From assembly GCF_026127265.1 (NCBI RefSeq), contig NZ_WWFG01000001.1:2891501-2955500 (forward strand): 64,000 nucleotides of DNA, written 5' to 3'. The notes beneath the pieces are model-generated. The model saw nothing but the letters and a program-made list of their open reading frames with translations, had not been told where the DNA came from and ran no database searches. The DNA comes from Nostoc sp. KVJ3 (GTDB lineage Bacteria; Cyanobacteriota; Cyanobacteriia; Cyanobacteriales; Nostocaceae). Position numbers and translations under genes: made by a program. The first letter of the stretch is position 1, and every line of letters starts with the position of its first letter. Shown piece by piece: positions 27,674 through 36,101 of this stretch.

Positions 27674-27775
27674 AACACGGTTCAGTTAAGGCTAAAATCC
27701 TTTTTTTAACGAACCGCAAAGGACGCAAAGGACGCAAAGGAAGAGAAGGAAGAGAAGCTTAACTGAACTGTATTG
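27674..27775. mobile_element. MITE-like element, AACACGGTTCAGTTAAG ends, 11-bp duplication
   Basis: Ends AACACGGTTCAGTTAAG (27674-27690) and CTTAACTGAACTGTATTG (27758-27775) are inverted repeats. CGCTATAGTCC is found directly on both sides (27663-27673 and 27776-27786). The interior has a small tandem repeat of AAAGGACGC. It is non-coding and shares end type with the element at 37021-37291. Confidence 0.8.
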
Positions 27776-27803
27776 CGCTATAGTCCGCAAGTTTACCCAT
27801 ATG

Positions 27804-27840
27804 CAAAAAAAGAGCAGTTGCACTATAATACAACTGCTCT
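27804..27840 (-). terminator. Rho-independent terminator of ndhH
   Basis: On the minus strand a 10-bp stem AGAGCAGTTG/CAACTGCTCT (27811-27840) is followed by a run of T. It starts 25 bp after the ndhH stop codon. Confidence 0.85.
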
Positions 27841-27864
27841 AAAAGTTACTTAGATAAATAATTT

Positions 27865-29049
27865 CTACCTATCTACAGACCCCATAATCACGTCAACACT
27901 ACCGAGAATGACCACAATATCTGCAACCTTCATTCCGCGCAGTAAATGTGGAACAATCTGGAGGTTATTGAAATCTGCGGCGCGAATCTTCCAACGTGCA
28001 GGGAAGACATTATCATCGCCAACCAAATAAATTCCCAATTCACCTTTGCCACTTTCTACACGAGCGTAGATTTCACCTTTAGGAATCTTGAAGGTAGGGG
28101 AAACCTTTTTACCGATGAATTGGTAATCAAATGCGTCCCACTCAGATTTTTTACCTGCGGCTAAACGCTTGGCTTCCAGATTTTCGTAAGGGCCGCCAGG
28201 AAGTCCTTTAAGTGCTTGGCGAAGAATTTTCACCGATTCGCGCATTTCCCGCATCCGCACTACATAACGGGCAAAGCAATCACCGGCGGTTTCCCACTGC
28301 ACATCCCAGTCAAAATCGTCGTAACATTCGTAATGGTCAACTTTCCGCAAATCCCATTGCACGCCAGAAGCGCGTAACATTGGGCCAGAAAGTCCCCAGT
28401 TAATTGCTTCTTCACGGGTGATAGTCCCAATACCCTCGACACGTCGCCGGAATATGGGGTTATCTGTTACTAAGCGTTCATACTCATCAACTTTGGGTAA
28501 TAAATAGTCGCAAAATTCTAGACACTTATCTACCCAACCATAAGGTAAATCGGCAGCCACTCCACCAACGCGGAAGTAGTTGTTATTTACCATCCGATAA
28601 CCTGTGGCGGCTTCCCACAAATCATAAATCATCTCCCGTTCTCGGAACTGGTAGAAAAAGGGAGTTTGTGCGCCTACATCAGCTAAGAAGGGGCCAAACC
28701 ATAGCAAGTGGTTAGCGATGCGGTTCAACTCCAACATGATGACGCGGATGTAGCTAGCGCGTTTGGGAACAGCGACACCTGCAAGTTTTTCTGGGGCGTT
28801 GACAGTGACAGCTTCGTTGAACATTCCCGCAGCGTAGTCCCAACGACTAACGTAAGGAACGTACATTACATTAGTACGGTTCTCAGCGATTTTTTCCATT
28901 CCCCGGTGCAAATAGCCGATAACTGGTTCACAGTCAACGACATCCTCGCCATCCAGAGTCATGATTAGCCGCAGAACCCCGTGCATTGAGGGGTGGTGTG
29001 GCCCCATGTTTAGCACCATTGGTTCAGTGCGGGTTTCTAGTCTGGTCAT
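27865..29049 (-). CDS. ndhH: NAD(P)H-quinone oxidoreductase subunit H
   Basis: NdhH is the 49-kDa-type subunit of the peripheral arm of the thylakoid NDH-1 complex, used in respiration and cyclic electron flow. The 394-residue protein has the typical start (TEPMVLNMGPHHPSMHGVLRL) and GYLHRGMEKIAENRT. The C-terminus ends VVILGSVDVIMGSVDR, as in chloroplast and cyanobacterial NdhH. It is alone, as is usual in cyanobacteria, with a terminator just downstream. Confidence 0.97.
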   Translation of the reverse strand: MTRLETRTEPMVLNMGPHHPSMHGVLRLIMTLDGEDVVDCEPVIGYLHRGMEKIAENRTNVMYVPYVSRWDYAAGMFNEAVTVNAPEKLAGVAVPKRASYIRVIMLELNRIANHLLWFGPFLADVGAQTPFFYQFREREMIYDLWEAATGYRMVNNNYFRVGGVAADLPYGWVDKCLEFCDYLLPKVDEYERLVTDNPIFRRRVEGIGTITREEAINWGLSGPMLRASGVQWDLRKVDHYECYDDFDWDVQWETAGDCFARYVVRMREMRESVKILRQALKGLPGGPYENLEAKRLAAGKKSEWDAFDYQFIGKKVSPTFKIPKGEIYARVESGKGELGIYLVGDDNVFPARWKIRAADFNNLQIVPHLLRGMKVADIVVILGSVDVIMGSVDR

Positions 29050-29318
29050 AGATTTCCTGTTCTCCCATTGTGTTCGCGTAGCGTGCTGAAGGCAAATTTT
29101 AAATTGAACCGCGCAGATGCCAACCAGAATGTTTCAGTTTGTTGCACTTCTTCAACTATTATATGGAAGCTCGATATCCACTTAATTAAGGCACTGGATT
29201 TTTTTCACCTCATCGCCCTGGGATAAGGGGACAATCCCTAACGAGTTCTGAGTTTTTACGTAAGCCATAGAGATATTGTGTCAGTTATATTACAGTTTTA
29301 TGACGATGATACATATCT

Positions 29319-31235
29319 ATGACTTTCAATCAAGAGCGTTTTGATAAGCTAATTCAGAAGTTAGAAGTTTTTGCTAATAAACAACCGCATCTTTATAAAT
29401 TGCACGTTGCTTTTTTGGCTACTTTAGGCTATGCATATATATTTTTGGTTCTAGCTGTAACGTTGACTTTGTTAGTAAGTATTATCTTTGGGATAGTTAA
29501 TGCTCAGTCAATTTCTAACTTATCTTTGACAGGGCTTTTGTTTTTGCTGACCTTAGCATTCGTATTACTGCGATCGCTATGGGTTTCTTTTCCTCCACCT
29601 ACAGGTTTACCACTACAACCCAGGGATGTACCCAATCTCTATTCTTTAATTAACGAAATCTCATCGAAGTTACAAGCCCCACAGTTTCACCACATCCTGC
29701 TCACCAACGATTTTAATGCAGGGGTTCTCCAAATACCACGCTTAGGTTTGCTGGGATGGCAGCAAAATTACTTAATTGTCGGTCTACCGCTCATGCTAGC
29801 ACTGCCACCCGAAGAATTTCGTGCCGTCTTAGCCCATGAACTAGGACATTTATCAGGAAATCACAGCCGCTTTAGTGGTTGGATTTATCGCCAACGTGAA
29901 ACTTGGTATCGCATTCTTAAAGGACTCCAACAAAGTGGACACGATCTATCATTGTTAATTTTTCAACTGTTTTTGATATGGTACATCCCGTTTTTTAATG
30001 CCTATTCTTTTGTATTGGCACGAATGGATGAATATGAAGCAGATAGATGTGCTGTTGATTTAACGGGAGAAGAAAATACTGCTAAAGCTTTGATAAGTGT
30101 GGAGGTCAAATCTAGATTTTTAGAAAGATATTTTTGGTCTAGTATTTATAAACAAATAGAGACAGAAATTGAACCACCGAAAACGACTTATATGGATATG
30201 AAGCTGGCTTTAAGCCAGAGACTTCATCAGGAAATCACAACTACTTATTTAGCTGAAGCTTTAACGGAAAGAACCAACAATGCTGATACTCACCCTTGCC
30301 TGAAAGATAGATTAAAAGCCTTGGGATATATCCCCGATCCTCAGAAAGAATTAGCTATCTTTGCACCAATTGAAATTAGTGCTGCCCAAGAGTTTTTAGG
30401 AGATAAGGTAGAAAATTTTATTGATTACTTTAGTCAAGGTTGGCGAGAAAAGATAGCAACACCTTGGCGACAAAAATATGCTGAATTTCAAAAATCGATA
30501 GCTATATTAAAAGATTTAAATCACAAATCGCAAAAACAACACCTAACCCTAGAAGAAGCTAGTCAGCAAGCATTTTTGACGTTGGAACTTGAGGGCGAAG
30601 AAGCTGTCATACCTCTATTACAAGAAATTATTCATCGTGATGCTTACCATGCATCAGCTAATTATTTACTAGGTAAAATATTATTAAAAAAACAAGATGC
30701 GACTGGAATAGAATACATTGAGAAGGCAATAGGACAAGACTCAAGTATAGTCATAGGAGGTTGTCAGATAATTTGCTATTTTCTTAAAAATCAAGGTAAA
30801 AACAATGAGGCGAAGTCTTATCAAGAACGTGCCGACAATTATCATAAATTAATTTTGAAAGCACGGCAAGAGCGATCTAAATTGAAAAGAGATGATAAAT
30901 TTTACCCTCATAATATTTCGGATATAGAGGTAAATAAGCTTCGTCAGCAGTTATCTCATTACCCGCAGATAATAACTGCTTATTTAGTTCAAAAGGATCT
31001 GCAACATTTTCCTGAAAAACCACTTTATGTTCTAGCTGTGAAGCGTGGATTTAGTTTTTGGGAAGGTAGTCGTATTTATGAAACTGATAACTCTAAAATT
31101 GTTCAGAGCTTATTAAAGGAAAATGAATTGCCCGACAATGTATTCATTTTTATTTTAAATAGCAATTTAAGCATGGAGAAAAAATTAAAACGGATATCAA
31201 ATTCGATGATTTACCAGAAAAAAGGTAAAAAATAG
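29319..31235 (+). CDS. M48 family metallopeptidase with large C-terminal extension
   Basis: The 638-residue protein has two N-terminal membrane segments (about residues 30-62 and 70-90), as in HtpX. The zinc site HELGH is His173-His177, and the third ligand comes from DEYEADRCAVDL. The C-terminal 280 residues are unusual: a TPR-like region (HRDAYHASANYLLGKILLKK) followed by a domain ending in KPLYVLAVKRGFSFWEGSR. An ATG start at 29319 fits. It probably acts at a membrane in protein quality control. Confidence 0.85.
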   Translation: MTFNQERFDKLIQKLEVFANKQPHLYKLHVAFLATLGYAYIFLVLAVTLTLLVSIIFGIVNAQSISNLSLTGLLFLLTLAFVLLRSLWVSFPPPTGLPLQPRDVPNLYSLINEISSKLQAPQFHHILLTNDFNAGVLQIPRLGLLGWQQNYLIVGLPLMLALPPEEFRAVLAHELGHLSGNHSRFSGWIYRQRETWYRILKGLQQSGHDLSLLIFQLFLIWYIPFFNAYSFVLARMDEYEADRCAVDLTGEENTAKALISVEVKSRFLERYFWSSIYKQIETEIEPPKTTYMDMKLALSQRLHQEITTTYLAEALTERTNNADTHPCLKDRLKALGYIPDPQKELAIFAPIEISAAQEFLGDKVENFIDYFSQGWREKIATPWRQKYAEFQKSIAILKDLNHKSQKQHLTLEEASQQAFLTLELEGEEAVIPLLQEIIHRDAYHASANYLLGKILLKKQDATGIEYIEKAIGQDSSIVIGGCQIICYFLKNQGKNNEAKSYQERADNYHKLILKARQERSKLKRDDKFYPHNISDIEVNKLRQQLSHYPQIITAYLVQKDLQHFPEKPLYVLAVKRGFSFWEGSRIYETDNSKIVQSLLKENELPDNVFIFILNSNLSMEKKLKRISNSMIYQKKGKK

Positions 31236-31243
31236 GATGAATT

Positions 31244-31276
31244 AGATCCCCGACTTCTTAAAGAAGTCGGGGATCT
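31244..31276. terminator. Hairpin repeat downstream of the M48 peptidase gene
   Basis: This is a second copy of the element at 8114-8146, nine bases after the stop codon, with arms AGATCCCCGACTTCTT/AAGAAGTCGGGGATCT. The identity continues for about 15 bases after the hairpin (GGACA-CGCGAATTT). It may serve as a terminator. Confidence 0.55.
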
Positions 31277-31504
31277 GGACAACGCGAATTTATGCCTACG
31301 GCAGGCTACGCCAACACAAATCAAATAGAATTGCTATAGATGCTTAAAGTTCAACACCTAGCATCAGCTTTAGGTGTGGAATTTATGATATTTTCCTTTT
31401 GTGTCTTTGTGATTTAAAAACTATTTTTTAGCTATAAACCCGCAAAAACACAAAGAAAAGAATACATAATTAAAGTTCATCTGTGGTTTTTTGCCCTTAG
31501 TCTC

Positions 31505-32389
31505 ATGAATCGTCAGCTAGCTATTGAAGAACCGATATTTTCCCATCTACCAGTTTTACCGCAGGAAGTTATTGCAGGTCTAGCGGTATTTCCAGGAGGT
31601 CATTATCTTGATACGACGGTAGGCGGTGGAGGTCACAGCCGTTTAATTTTAGCAGCTGCGCCAGATGTTCAATTAACGGCGATTGACCAAGATGAGGATG
31701 CTTTAGCAGCAGCGAGGAAAGAATTAGCTGAGTTTGGCGATCGCATACAATTTATTTACAGCAATTTTGCTGACTACAAATATCCCCCTAATACTTTCAA
31801 CGGTATTCTCGCCGATTTGGGGGTGAGTTCTTACCATTTAGACCAAGCAGAAAGGGGTTTTAGCTTTCGCCAAGCTGCAAATTTAGATATGAGAATGGAT
31901 CGAGGGCGATCGCTAACTGCTGCTGATGTGATTAATAATTGGGATGAGGCAGAATTAGCAGATATTTTCTTTAAGTACGGTGAAGAGAGATTATCACGGC
32001 GCATTGCTAGACGCATTGTAGAACGCCGACCTTTGCACACGACTACAGAATTAGCTGATGCGATCGCTTCTTCTGTTCCCCCAAAATACCGTTATGGCAG
32101 AATTCACCCCGCTACTCGTGTTTTTCAAGCTCTGCGAATTGTTGTTAACGATGAGTTAAAATCTCTAGAAACCTTTTTAGATAAAGCCCCAAATGCCCTT
32201 GTCCCTGGTGGCAGAATTGCAATTATCAGTTTTCATAGTTTGGAAGACCGCCCGGTGAAGCATGGTTTAAGAAATTCACCTTTATTAAAGGTCTTGACAA
32301 AAAAGCCGATTATTGCCGGAGATGAGGAAATTAGTAAGAATCCGCGATCGCGATCGGCCAAACTGAGGATAGCTGAAAAGTTGCTGTAA
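31505..32389 (+). CDS. rsmH: 16S rRNA m4C1402 methyltransferase RsmH
   Basis: The 294-residue enzyme methylates N4 of C1402 in 16S rRNA. The N-terminus HLPVLPQEVIAGL and SAM motif YLDTTVGGGGHSRLIL are standard, as is GILADLGVSSYHLDQAERGF. The C-terminus IAIISFHSLEDRPVKHGLR is followed by RSRSAKLRIAEKLL. It is not in the dcw cluster here. A partial duplicate of its last 15 codons and 3' flank lies at 33072-33136. Confidence 0.96.
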   Translation: MNRQLAIEEPIFSHLPVLPQEVIAGLAVFPGGHYLDTTVGGGGHSRLILAAAPDVQLTAIDQDEDALAAARKELAEFGDRIQFIYSNFADYKYPPNTFNGILADLGVSSYHLDQAERGFSFRQAANLDMRMDRGRSLTAADVINNWDEAELADIFFKYGEERLSRRIARRIVERRPLHTTTELADAIASSVPPKYRYGRIHPATRVFQALRIVVNDELKSLETFLDKAPNALVPGGRIAIISFHSLEDRPVKHGLRNSPLLKVLTKKPIIAGDEEISKNPRSRSAKLRIAEKLL

Positions 32390-32403
32390 CTTGCAATGTA
32401 GGG

Positions 32404-32628
32404 TTAAACGACTCCATCTCGTGGCTCAGAATTGCTGCGAATAAGCTCAATGAACTGAGGATAATTTTCTAAATCCTGTTCTGACTGTAATGGTGGCATT
32501 TCAATCCAATTACCTTCGAGATGCAGCTTATCCACATAAGCATAGAAGGCTTCTCGATCTTCCCGATGAGCAAGAACGTAATTATGTAACTCTTTCTGAC
32601 TCATTGCATGAAAATTAGGCTTGCTCAT
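32404..32628 (-). CDS. Small conserved cyanobacterial protein, DUF6887-like
   Basis: The 74-residue protein begins MSKPNFHAMSQKELHNYVLA followed by HREDREAFYAYVDKLH. I know similar cyanobacterial proteins as DUF6887, usually directly after a DUF6888 gene. ATG 32626-32628 is preferred because it overlaps by 4 bases (ATGA) the stop of the decayed DUF6888-like frame upstream. The paired, mobile-looking arrangement recalls toxin-antitoxin modules, but function is unknown. The stop codon lies within a segment partly repeated at 33131-33136. Confidence 0.7.
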   Translation of the reverse strand: MSKPNFHAMSQKELHNYVLAHREDREAFYAYVDKLHLEGNWIEMPPLQSEQDLENYPQFIELIRSNSEPRDGVV

Positions 32629-32810
32629 CCTATGTATCTCCATTTAGCGTTAGGGTATATCTCTATGATATTTTCCTCATCTGCCAAGAAGAATAGATTT
32701 TTTGTCCGTTCATCCATCCGAACGATATGAATAGGCAAGTAAAGCTGAGTAAACCATCAGCACAATATGTAGCACTGTGTTTTTTGTTCTGGTGTAGGAA
32801 TAATCTCAAC
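32625..32810 (-). pseudogene. Decayed DUF6888-like gene with in-frame stop
   Basis: Reading from 32810 leftward gives IPTPEQKTQCYILC, a TGA stop, WFTQLYLPIHIVRMDERTKN and then LFFLADEENIIEIYPNAKWR followed by YIG and a stop overlapping the DUF6887-like start. The line matches the small DUF6888 pattern as I recall it, except for the internal TGA and the lack of a start codon. The presumed start is truncated where a repeat element begins (32816). Confidence 0.65.
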
Positions 32811-32815
32811 TCCTT

Positions 32816-33026
32816 AGAGGTTGTTTGAAAAGTAATTGGTTATGATTTTAGGCACTTAATCGATCCCCCCTAACCCCCCTTAAAAAGGGGGGAACCGGAG
32901 TTAAAGTCCCCCTTTTTTAAGGGGAGCCACTGCGTTGGGCGGGTTCCCCGACTTGAAGCACGTGGCGTGGATTTAGGGGGATCTAAAAGTTTTGCTACCA
33001 ACAAGAGAACTTTTCAAACATCCTCT
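32816..33026. mobile_element. Nested MITE-like element, AGAGGTTGTTTGAAAAGT ends
   Basis: Outer ends AGAGGTTGTTTGAAAAGT (32816-32833) and ACTTTTCAAACATCCTCT (33009-33026) match at 17 of 18 positions as inverted repeats. Inside is a GATCCCCCCTAACCCCCC ... GGGGGATC inverted repeat, related to the core of the element at 24026-24160. Inside that core is a third sequence, CACTGCGTTGGGCGGGTTCC (about 32929-32970). No coding capacity. Confidence 0.75.
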
Positions 33027-33071
33027 TAACATTTGTTAAAGTTACTGCTAAAAATAAATTCTCAATAACCT

Positions 33072-33136
33072 GCGATCGCGATCGGCCAAGCTGAGGATAG
33101 CTAAAAAGCTGCTGTAAATGCAATGCAGCCTTAAAC
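33072..33136 (+). repeat. Duplicate of the rsmH 3' end
   Basis: The 65 bp match 32344-32409, the 3' end of rsmH, with about eight differences. They still encode RSRSAKLRIAKKLL followed by a stop codon and 20 bases of matching 3' flank. They are detached from any gene, followed 57 bp later by the ExbB-like gene. Confidence 0.8.
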
Positions 33137-33192
33137 TGCTGTATAACAGCGATCTGTTAATCTAGCGTTGTTGGTAAGTTAAAAAATAATAA

Positions 33193-33846
33193 ATGGAAAT
33201 TAGTAATTTATTTACAGCAGGTGGCGTAGTCATGTGGCCTCTGCTGGGTTTCTCTTTGTTAGGCGTAGCCCTGATTATCGAACGGATCATCTTTTGGGTA
33301 AGAATAAGTAATCGGCAAAACAAGGTAGTGCGAGAGGTGCTACAGCTTTATCGCCTTGATAATGTAGTTAGTGCTTTAGATAAATTACAAAAGAATGCTG
33401 ATTTACCAATCGCTCGAATTTTTTTAGCAGCTTTAGAATTAGAGGAGCCGACACCAGAAGAATTTCGTTTGGCATTAGAAAGTGAAGCACAAGGCGAAAT
33501 TCCCTTACTCAAGCGATCGCAAAACATTTTTGAGACAATTATTGGTCTTGCGCCTCTGTTGGGACTTCTAGGCACTGTCTTAGGATTAATTAACTCCTTT
33601 GCCTCTCTAAATATTGGAGATGTGGGAGGTACTAAAACAACAGGTGTAACATCTGGAATTAGTGAAGCTTTAGTATCCACAGCATCAGGGTTAGTAGTAG
33701 CAATCTTTACATTATTATTTGCTAATACCTTCCGTGGACTCTACCAGCGCCAGATAGCTTGGATTCAAGAATATGGTGGACAGTTAGAATTACTCTACCG
33801 TCGTCGCTATGAAAGAGGTGATAAATCTTATGTGCCTAATAGATAA
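33193..33846 (+). CDS. MotA/TolQ/ExbB proton channel family protein
   Basis: The 217-residue protein starts ISNLFTAGGVVMWPLLGFSL and has a membrane segment near residues 12-32. Two further membrane segments surround LAPLLGLLGTVLGLINSFASLN and SEALVSTASGLVVAIFTLLF, which carry the Gly/Thr-rich channel helices of ExbB and TolQ. Usually it drives TonB- or Tol-dependent transport with an ExbD/TolR partner. No partner lies next to it. Confidence 0.88.
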   Translation: MEISNLFTAGGVVMWPLLGFSLLGVALIIERIIFWVRISNRQNKVVREVLQLYRLDNVVSALDKLQKNADLPIARIFLAALELEEPTPEEFRLALESEAQGEIPLLKRSQNIFETIIGLAPLLGLLGTVLGLINSFASLNIGDVGGTKTTGVTSGISEALVSTASGLVVAIFTLLFANTFRGLYQRQIAWIQEYGGQLELLYRRRYERGDKSYVPNR

Positions 33847-33992
33847 AGCGGAATTGGGTAATTGTAAATTAGCAATCAGTAATTGGGATTAGTTCACTAC
33901 TTGTTACCGATTTTGCTCTGCAATTTTTGACTCTAATATTGTTCTAAAATAACAAATAGATTTTTTCAATACAGTTTTCGAGGGAATATTCC

Positions 33993-34199
33993 ATGACTAT
34001 TTGGGTAAATGAGCAAATTGATCCGTCTGGGATGATTCATGCCTGTATTGCTACTTGTAATGAATCTCAAGCTAAAGAGTGTCATGATTCATTTCAGAAT
34101 AATTTGACTGAAAATCAAAAGGCAGCAGGTTGGGTAGCGCAATTGCGGACAGTCGATTCTTGGGATGAAGTACCGGTGAATTCTTTAAAACTCAATTAA
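33993..34199 (+). CDS. Small conserved hypothetical protein
   Basis: The 68-residue protein (MTIWVNEQIDPSGMIHACIA start) is acidic, lacks a signal peptide and ends with VDSWDEVPVNSLKLN. A purine-rich GAGGGAA lies about 8 bases before the ATG, and the composition is gene-like. I recall close relatives in cyanobacteria without a verified function. It follows the ExbB-like gene by about 150 bp. Confidence 0.65.
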   Translation: MTIWVNEQIDPSGMIHACIATCNESQAKECHDSFQNNLTENQKAAGWVAQLRTVDSWDEVPVNSLKLN

Positions 34200-34507
34200 T
34201 TGGGTGAGATGGAGTTGATTTTTTGGGGTTTTAATCGAACAGATTTCAGGAGCGTAGGCGTAGCCAGCTATATGCATCGCTTGTCTATGACACTCTGCAT
34301 CTATGCCAATGGCTACAGCGATCGCAACAAATCCCATAAACACAGGTTAATAAAGGATAAAATTCGGATTAAAATTCTCAAATTATTAGCAAATGTTTCT
34401 AAAAAAAGTAACATAAGATAAGAAAATGATGATTTTTCTGTACTTTTAAGAGCTATCATCTATACCGTAGATTAAATTAAAAAACTTGTATTAGCCGAAT
34501 CAATTTA
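34200..34507. other. Spacer before the CblD-like gene
   Basis: I see no supported gene in this stretch. It contains a dispersed-repeat fragment (GCGTAGGCGTAGCCAGC, about 34250) and an AT-rich segment that likely carries the promoter of the following gene. Confidence 0.5.
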
Positions 34508-35065
34508 GTGAACTATCCCAAAGTTTACACTTCGGAGCAAGCCTGTCCTATTAACTTAGTTGGCGAAACGGGACAAGCGGTTCAAATTTCAATTCATGCT
34601 CCCAGTCAATATATCTGTGCTAACTGCGAACGGATATTACCAGATTGGAAACGGCAGCCATTTTTACGAGTCGTGATTGTCTTACAGCGATCGCGTTATC
34701 AATTAGTCAAAAAGACAGCAGAAGTAGAGTCAGAGAAAGAACGCTTACGAGAAAAGTTTATGCGATTTGGCTGCGATTTAGCATTTAATCTGCGCGATCG
34801 CGGCTATTTAACTGACCTGATCGATCCTCGTACAGGCTACCCTTTACTGTCTCATCCCGGCGCAATTCCTCACGATGACACAGCAGTTGTCAAAGCTTTA
34901 CTCAACTATCCAGTGATTAAAAATCAATGCCGTGTATTAATTCATCCCGAATGGGGTGCAGCAGTTTATCCTGGCATCTTGATATCAGAAGCTCCCCCAA
35001 TTGTCATCGAATGGGTTACTAAAGGTATAGCATCCATGCATGGGTGGAAAGAAATTGATTATTAA
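34508..35065 (+). CDS. MMADHC/CblD-like protein
   Basis: The 185-residue protein (GTG start) resembles the C-terminal domain of the human cobalamin trafficking protein CblD. The signature is LRDRGYLTDLIDPRTGYPLL, matching in pattern the LRA..YWADFIDP.SG segment of CblD, followed by the ending PIVIEWVTKGIASMHGWKEI. Residues 30-45 hold YICANCERILPDW. In animals CblD works with CblC to route cobalamin; in cyanobacteria the role is unproven. A LysR gene lies on the opposite strand downstream. Confidence 0.7.
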   Translation: MNYPKVYTSEQACPINLVGETGQAVQISIHAPSQYICANCERILPDWKRQPFLRVVIVLQRSRYQLVKKTAEVESEKERLREKFMRFGCDLAFNLRDRGYLTDLIDPRTGYPLLSHPGAIPHDDTAVVKALLNYPVIKNQCRVLIHPEWGAAVYPGILISEAPPIVIEWVTKGIASMHGWKEIDY

Positions 35066-35156
35066 TTGGGCATTGGTTATTTCTCTCTCATCTCGTTCAT
35101 CCCCTCATCTATATTGGAAATGAGGAGAATAAAAAACCGTCATTTGCTAACCACTG

Positions 35157-36035
35157 TCAGGCAGATTGTCTGACTATCTCCAGAAATCTCTGTATTGTTG
35201 GGGATGTCTCGCTGCTGCGCCAAATCATTGCAATGGCAACTTTTGGGCTGGCTGGTTCGATATTTTTATAAACTACCCCAGTTCGTTGCAGATTTTGTAA
35301 AGATGCCGGCACAATTGCAACACCTATTTCGGCTGCCACTAGGCTAACAATTGTTTGCATCTGAATGGCTTGTTGACTTACAGAGGGACTAAAACCTGCT
35401 TGCTGGCAGAGACTAATAATTAAGTCGTAAAGTCCAGGCGCTAATATTCTGGGAAATAAAATAAAGGGTTCATTAGCAAGCGATCGCAAACACACATGAG
35501 ATTGATTTGCTAGCAAATGTGCTTCAGGTAATGCTACTATCAGCGACTCTTGAAAAATTATTTCCCAGCTAAATGTATTTTCCTCCACAGGTGGACGGAC
35601 AAAGCCTACATCTATCCGACTTGTGCGTAACCACTCTAATTGTTGATCTGTAGTCAGTTCATGCAACTCTAGATTCACACCAGGGACACAATTCCGAAAG
35701 GTTCGCAAAATAGTTGGCAAAATATTATATGCGGCAGAACTGACAAAGCCGATCGCTAACTCTCCGAGTTCACCGCGACTAGTTTGTTGCCCGACTTGGA
35801 TTGCTTGCTGCAATTGCCTAAAAATTTGTTGGACTTCATTTAGAAAAACCACCCCCGCTTCTGTTAACTGCACGCTTCGTTTTGTGCGGTGAAACAGTTC
35901 AAAGCCCAATTCCTTCTCTAGCTGGCGGATTTGTTGACTGAGGGGAGGTTGGGCAATGTGCAATCGTTCTGCTGCCCTTCCAAAATGCAGTTCTTCCGCC
36001 AAGGTGACAAAGTAGCGCAGGTGTCGTAGTTCCAT
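35157..36035 (-). CDS. LysR family transcriptional regulator
   Basis: The 292-residue regulator has the usual N-terminal winged helix-turn-helix (MELRHLRYFVTLAEELHFGR followed by AAERLHIAQPPLSQQIRQLE). A periplasmic-binding-protein-like effector domain follows (residues about 90-290). It is divergently transcribed from the methyltransferase at 36196, with a palindrome between that may be its operator. The effector is unknown. Confidence 0.92.
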   Translation of the reverse strand: MELRHLRYFVTLAEELHFGRAAERLHIAQPPLSQQIRQLEKELGFELFHRTKRSVQLTEAGVVFLNEVQQIFRQLQQAIQVGQQTSRGELGELAIGFVSSAAYNILPTILRTFRNCVPGVNLELHELTTDQQLEWLRTSRIDVGFVRPPVEENTFSWEIIFQESLIVALPEAHLLANQSHVCLRSLANEPFILFPRILAPGLYDLIISLCQQAGFSPSVSQQAIQMQTIVSLVAAEIGVAIVPASLQNLQRTGVVYKNIEPASPKVAIAMIWRSSETSPTIQRFLEIVRQSA

Positions 36036-36063
36036 CTGTTAGCTGAACTGATATCTTTTAAAT

Positions 36064-36101
36064 ATTAATTAAGGTCAAAATATATATTGGACATAATTAA
36101 T
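36064..36101. promoter_or_regulatory. Putative LysR operator in a divergent promoter
   Basis: ATTAATTAAGGTC and GACATAATTAAT form an imperfect inverted repeat with a 13-base spacer between the LysR start and the methyltransferase start. LysR proteins typically bind such AT-rich dyads in divergent promoters. A second dyad, TCAACC/GGTTGA, lies at about 36133-36153. Confidence 0.4.

Larger units (their letters stand above)
27529..27864. other. Spacer between convergent genes
   Basis: The spacer between the flavoprotein (plus) and ndhH (minus) contains a GCAATGAC-type repeat fragment (27588-27632), a 102-bp inverted-repeat element (27674-27775) and the ndhH terminator (27804-27840). No gene is present. 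Confidence 0.7.

Noticed and set aside
34200..34421. 73-codon plus-strand open frame directly after the small hypothetical gene
   Set aside because: It runs over a dispersed repeat and AT-rich sequence, with no protein-like pattern.
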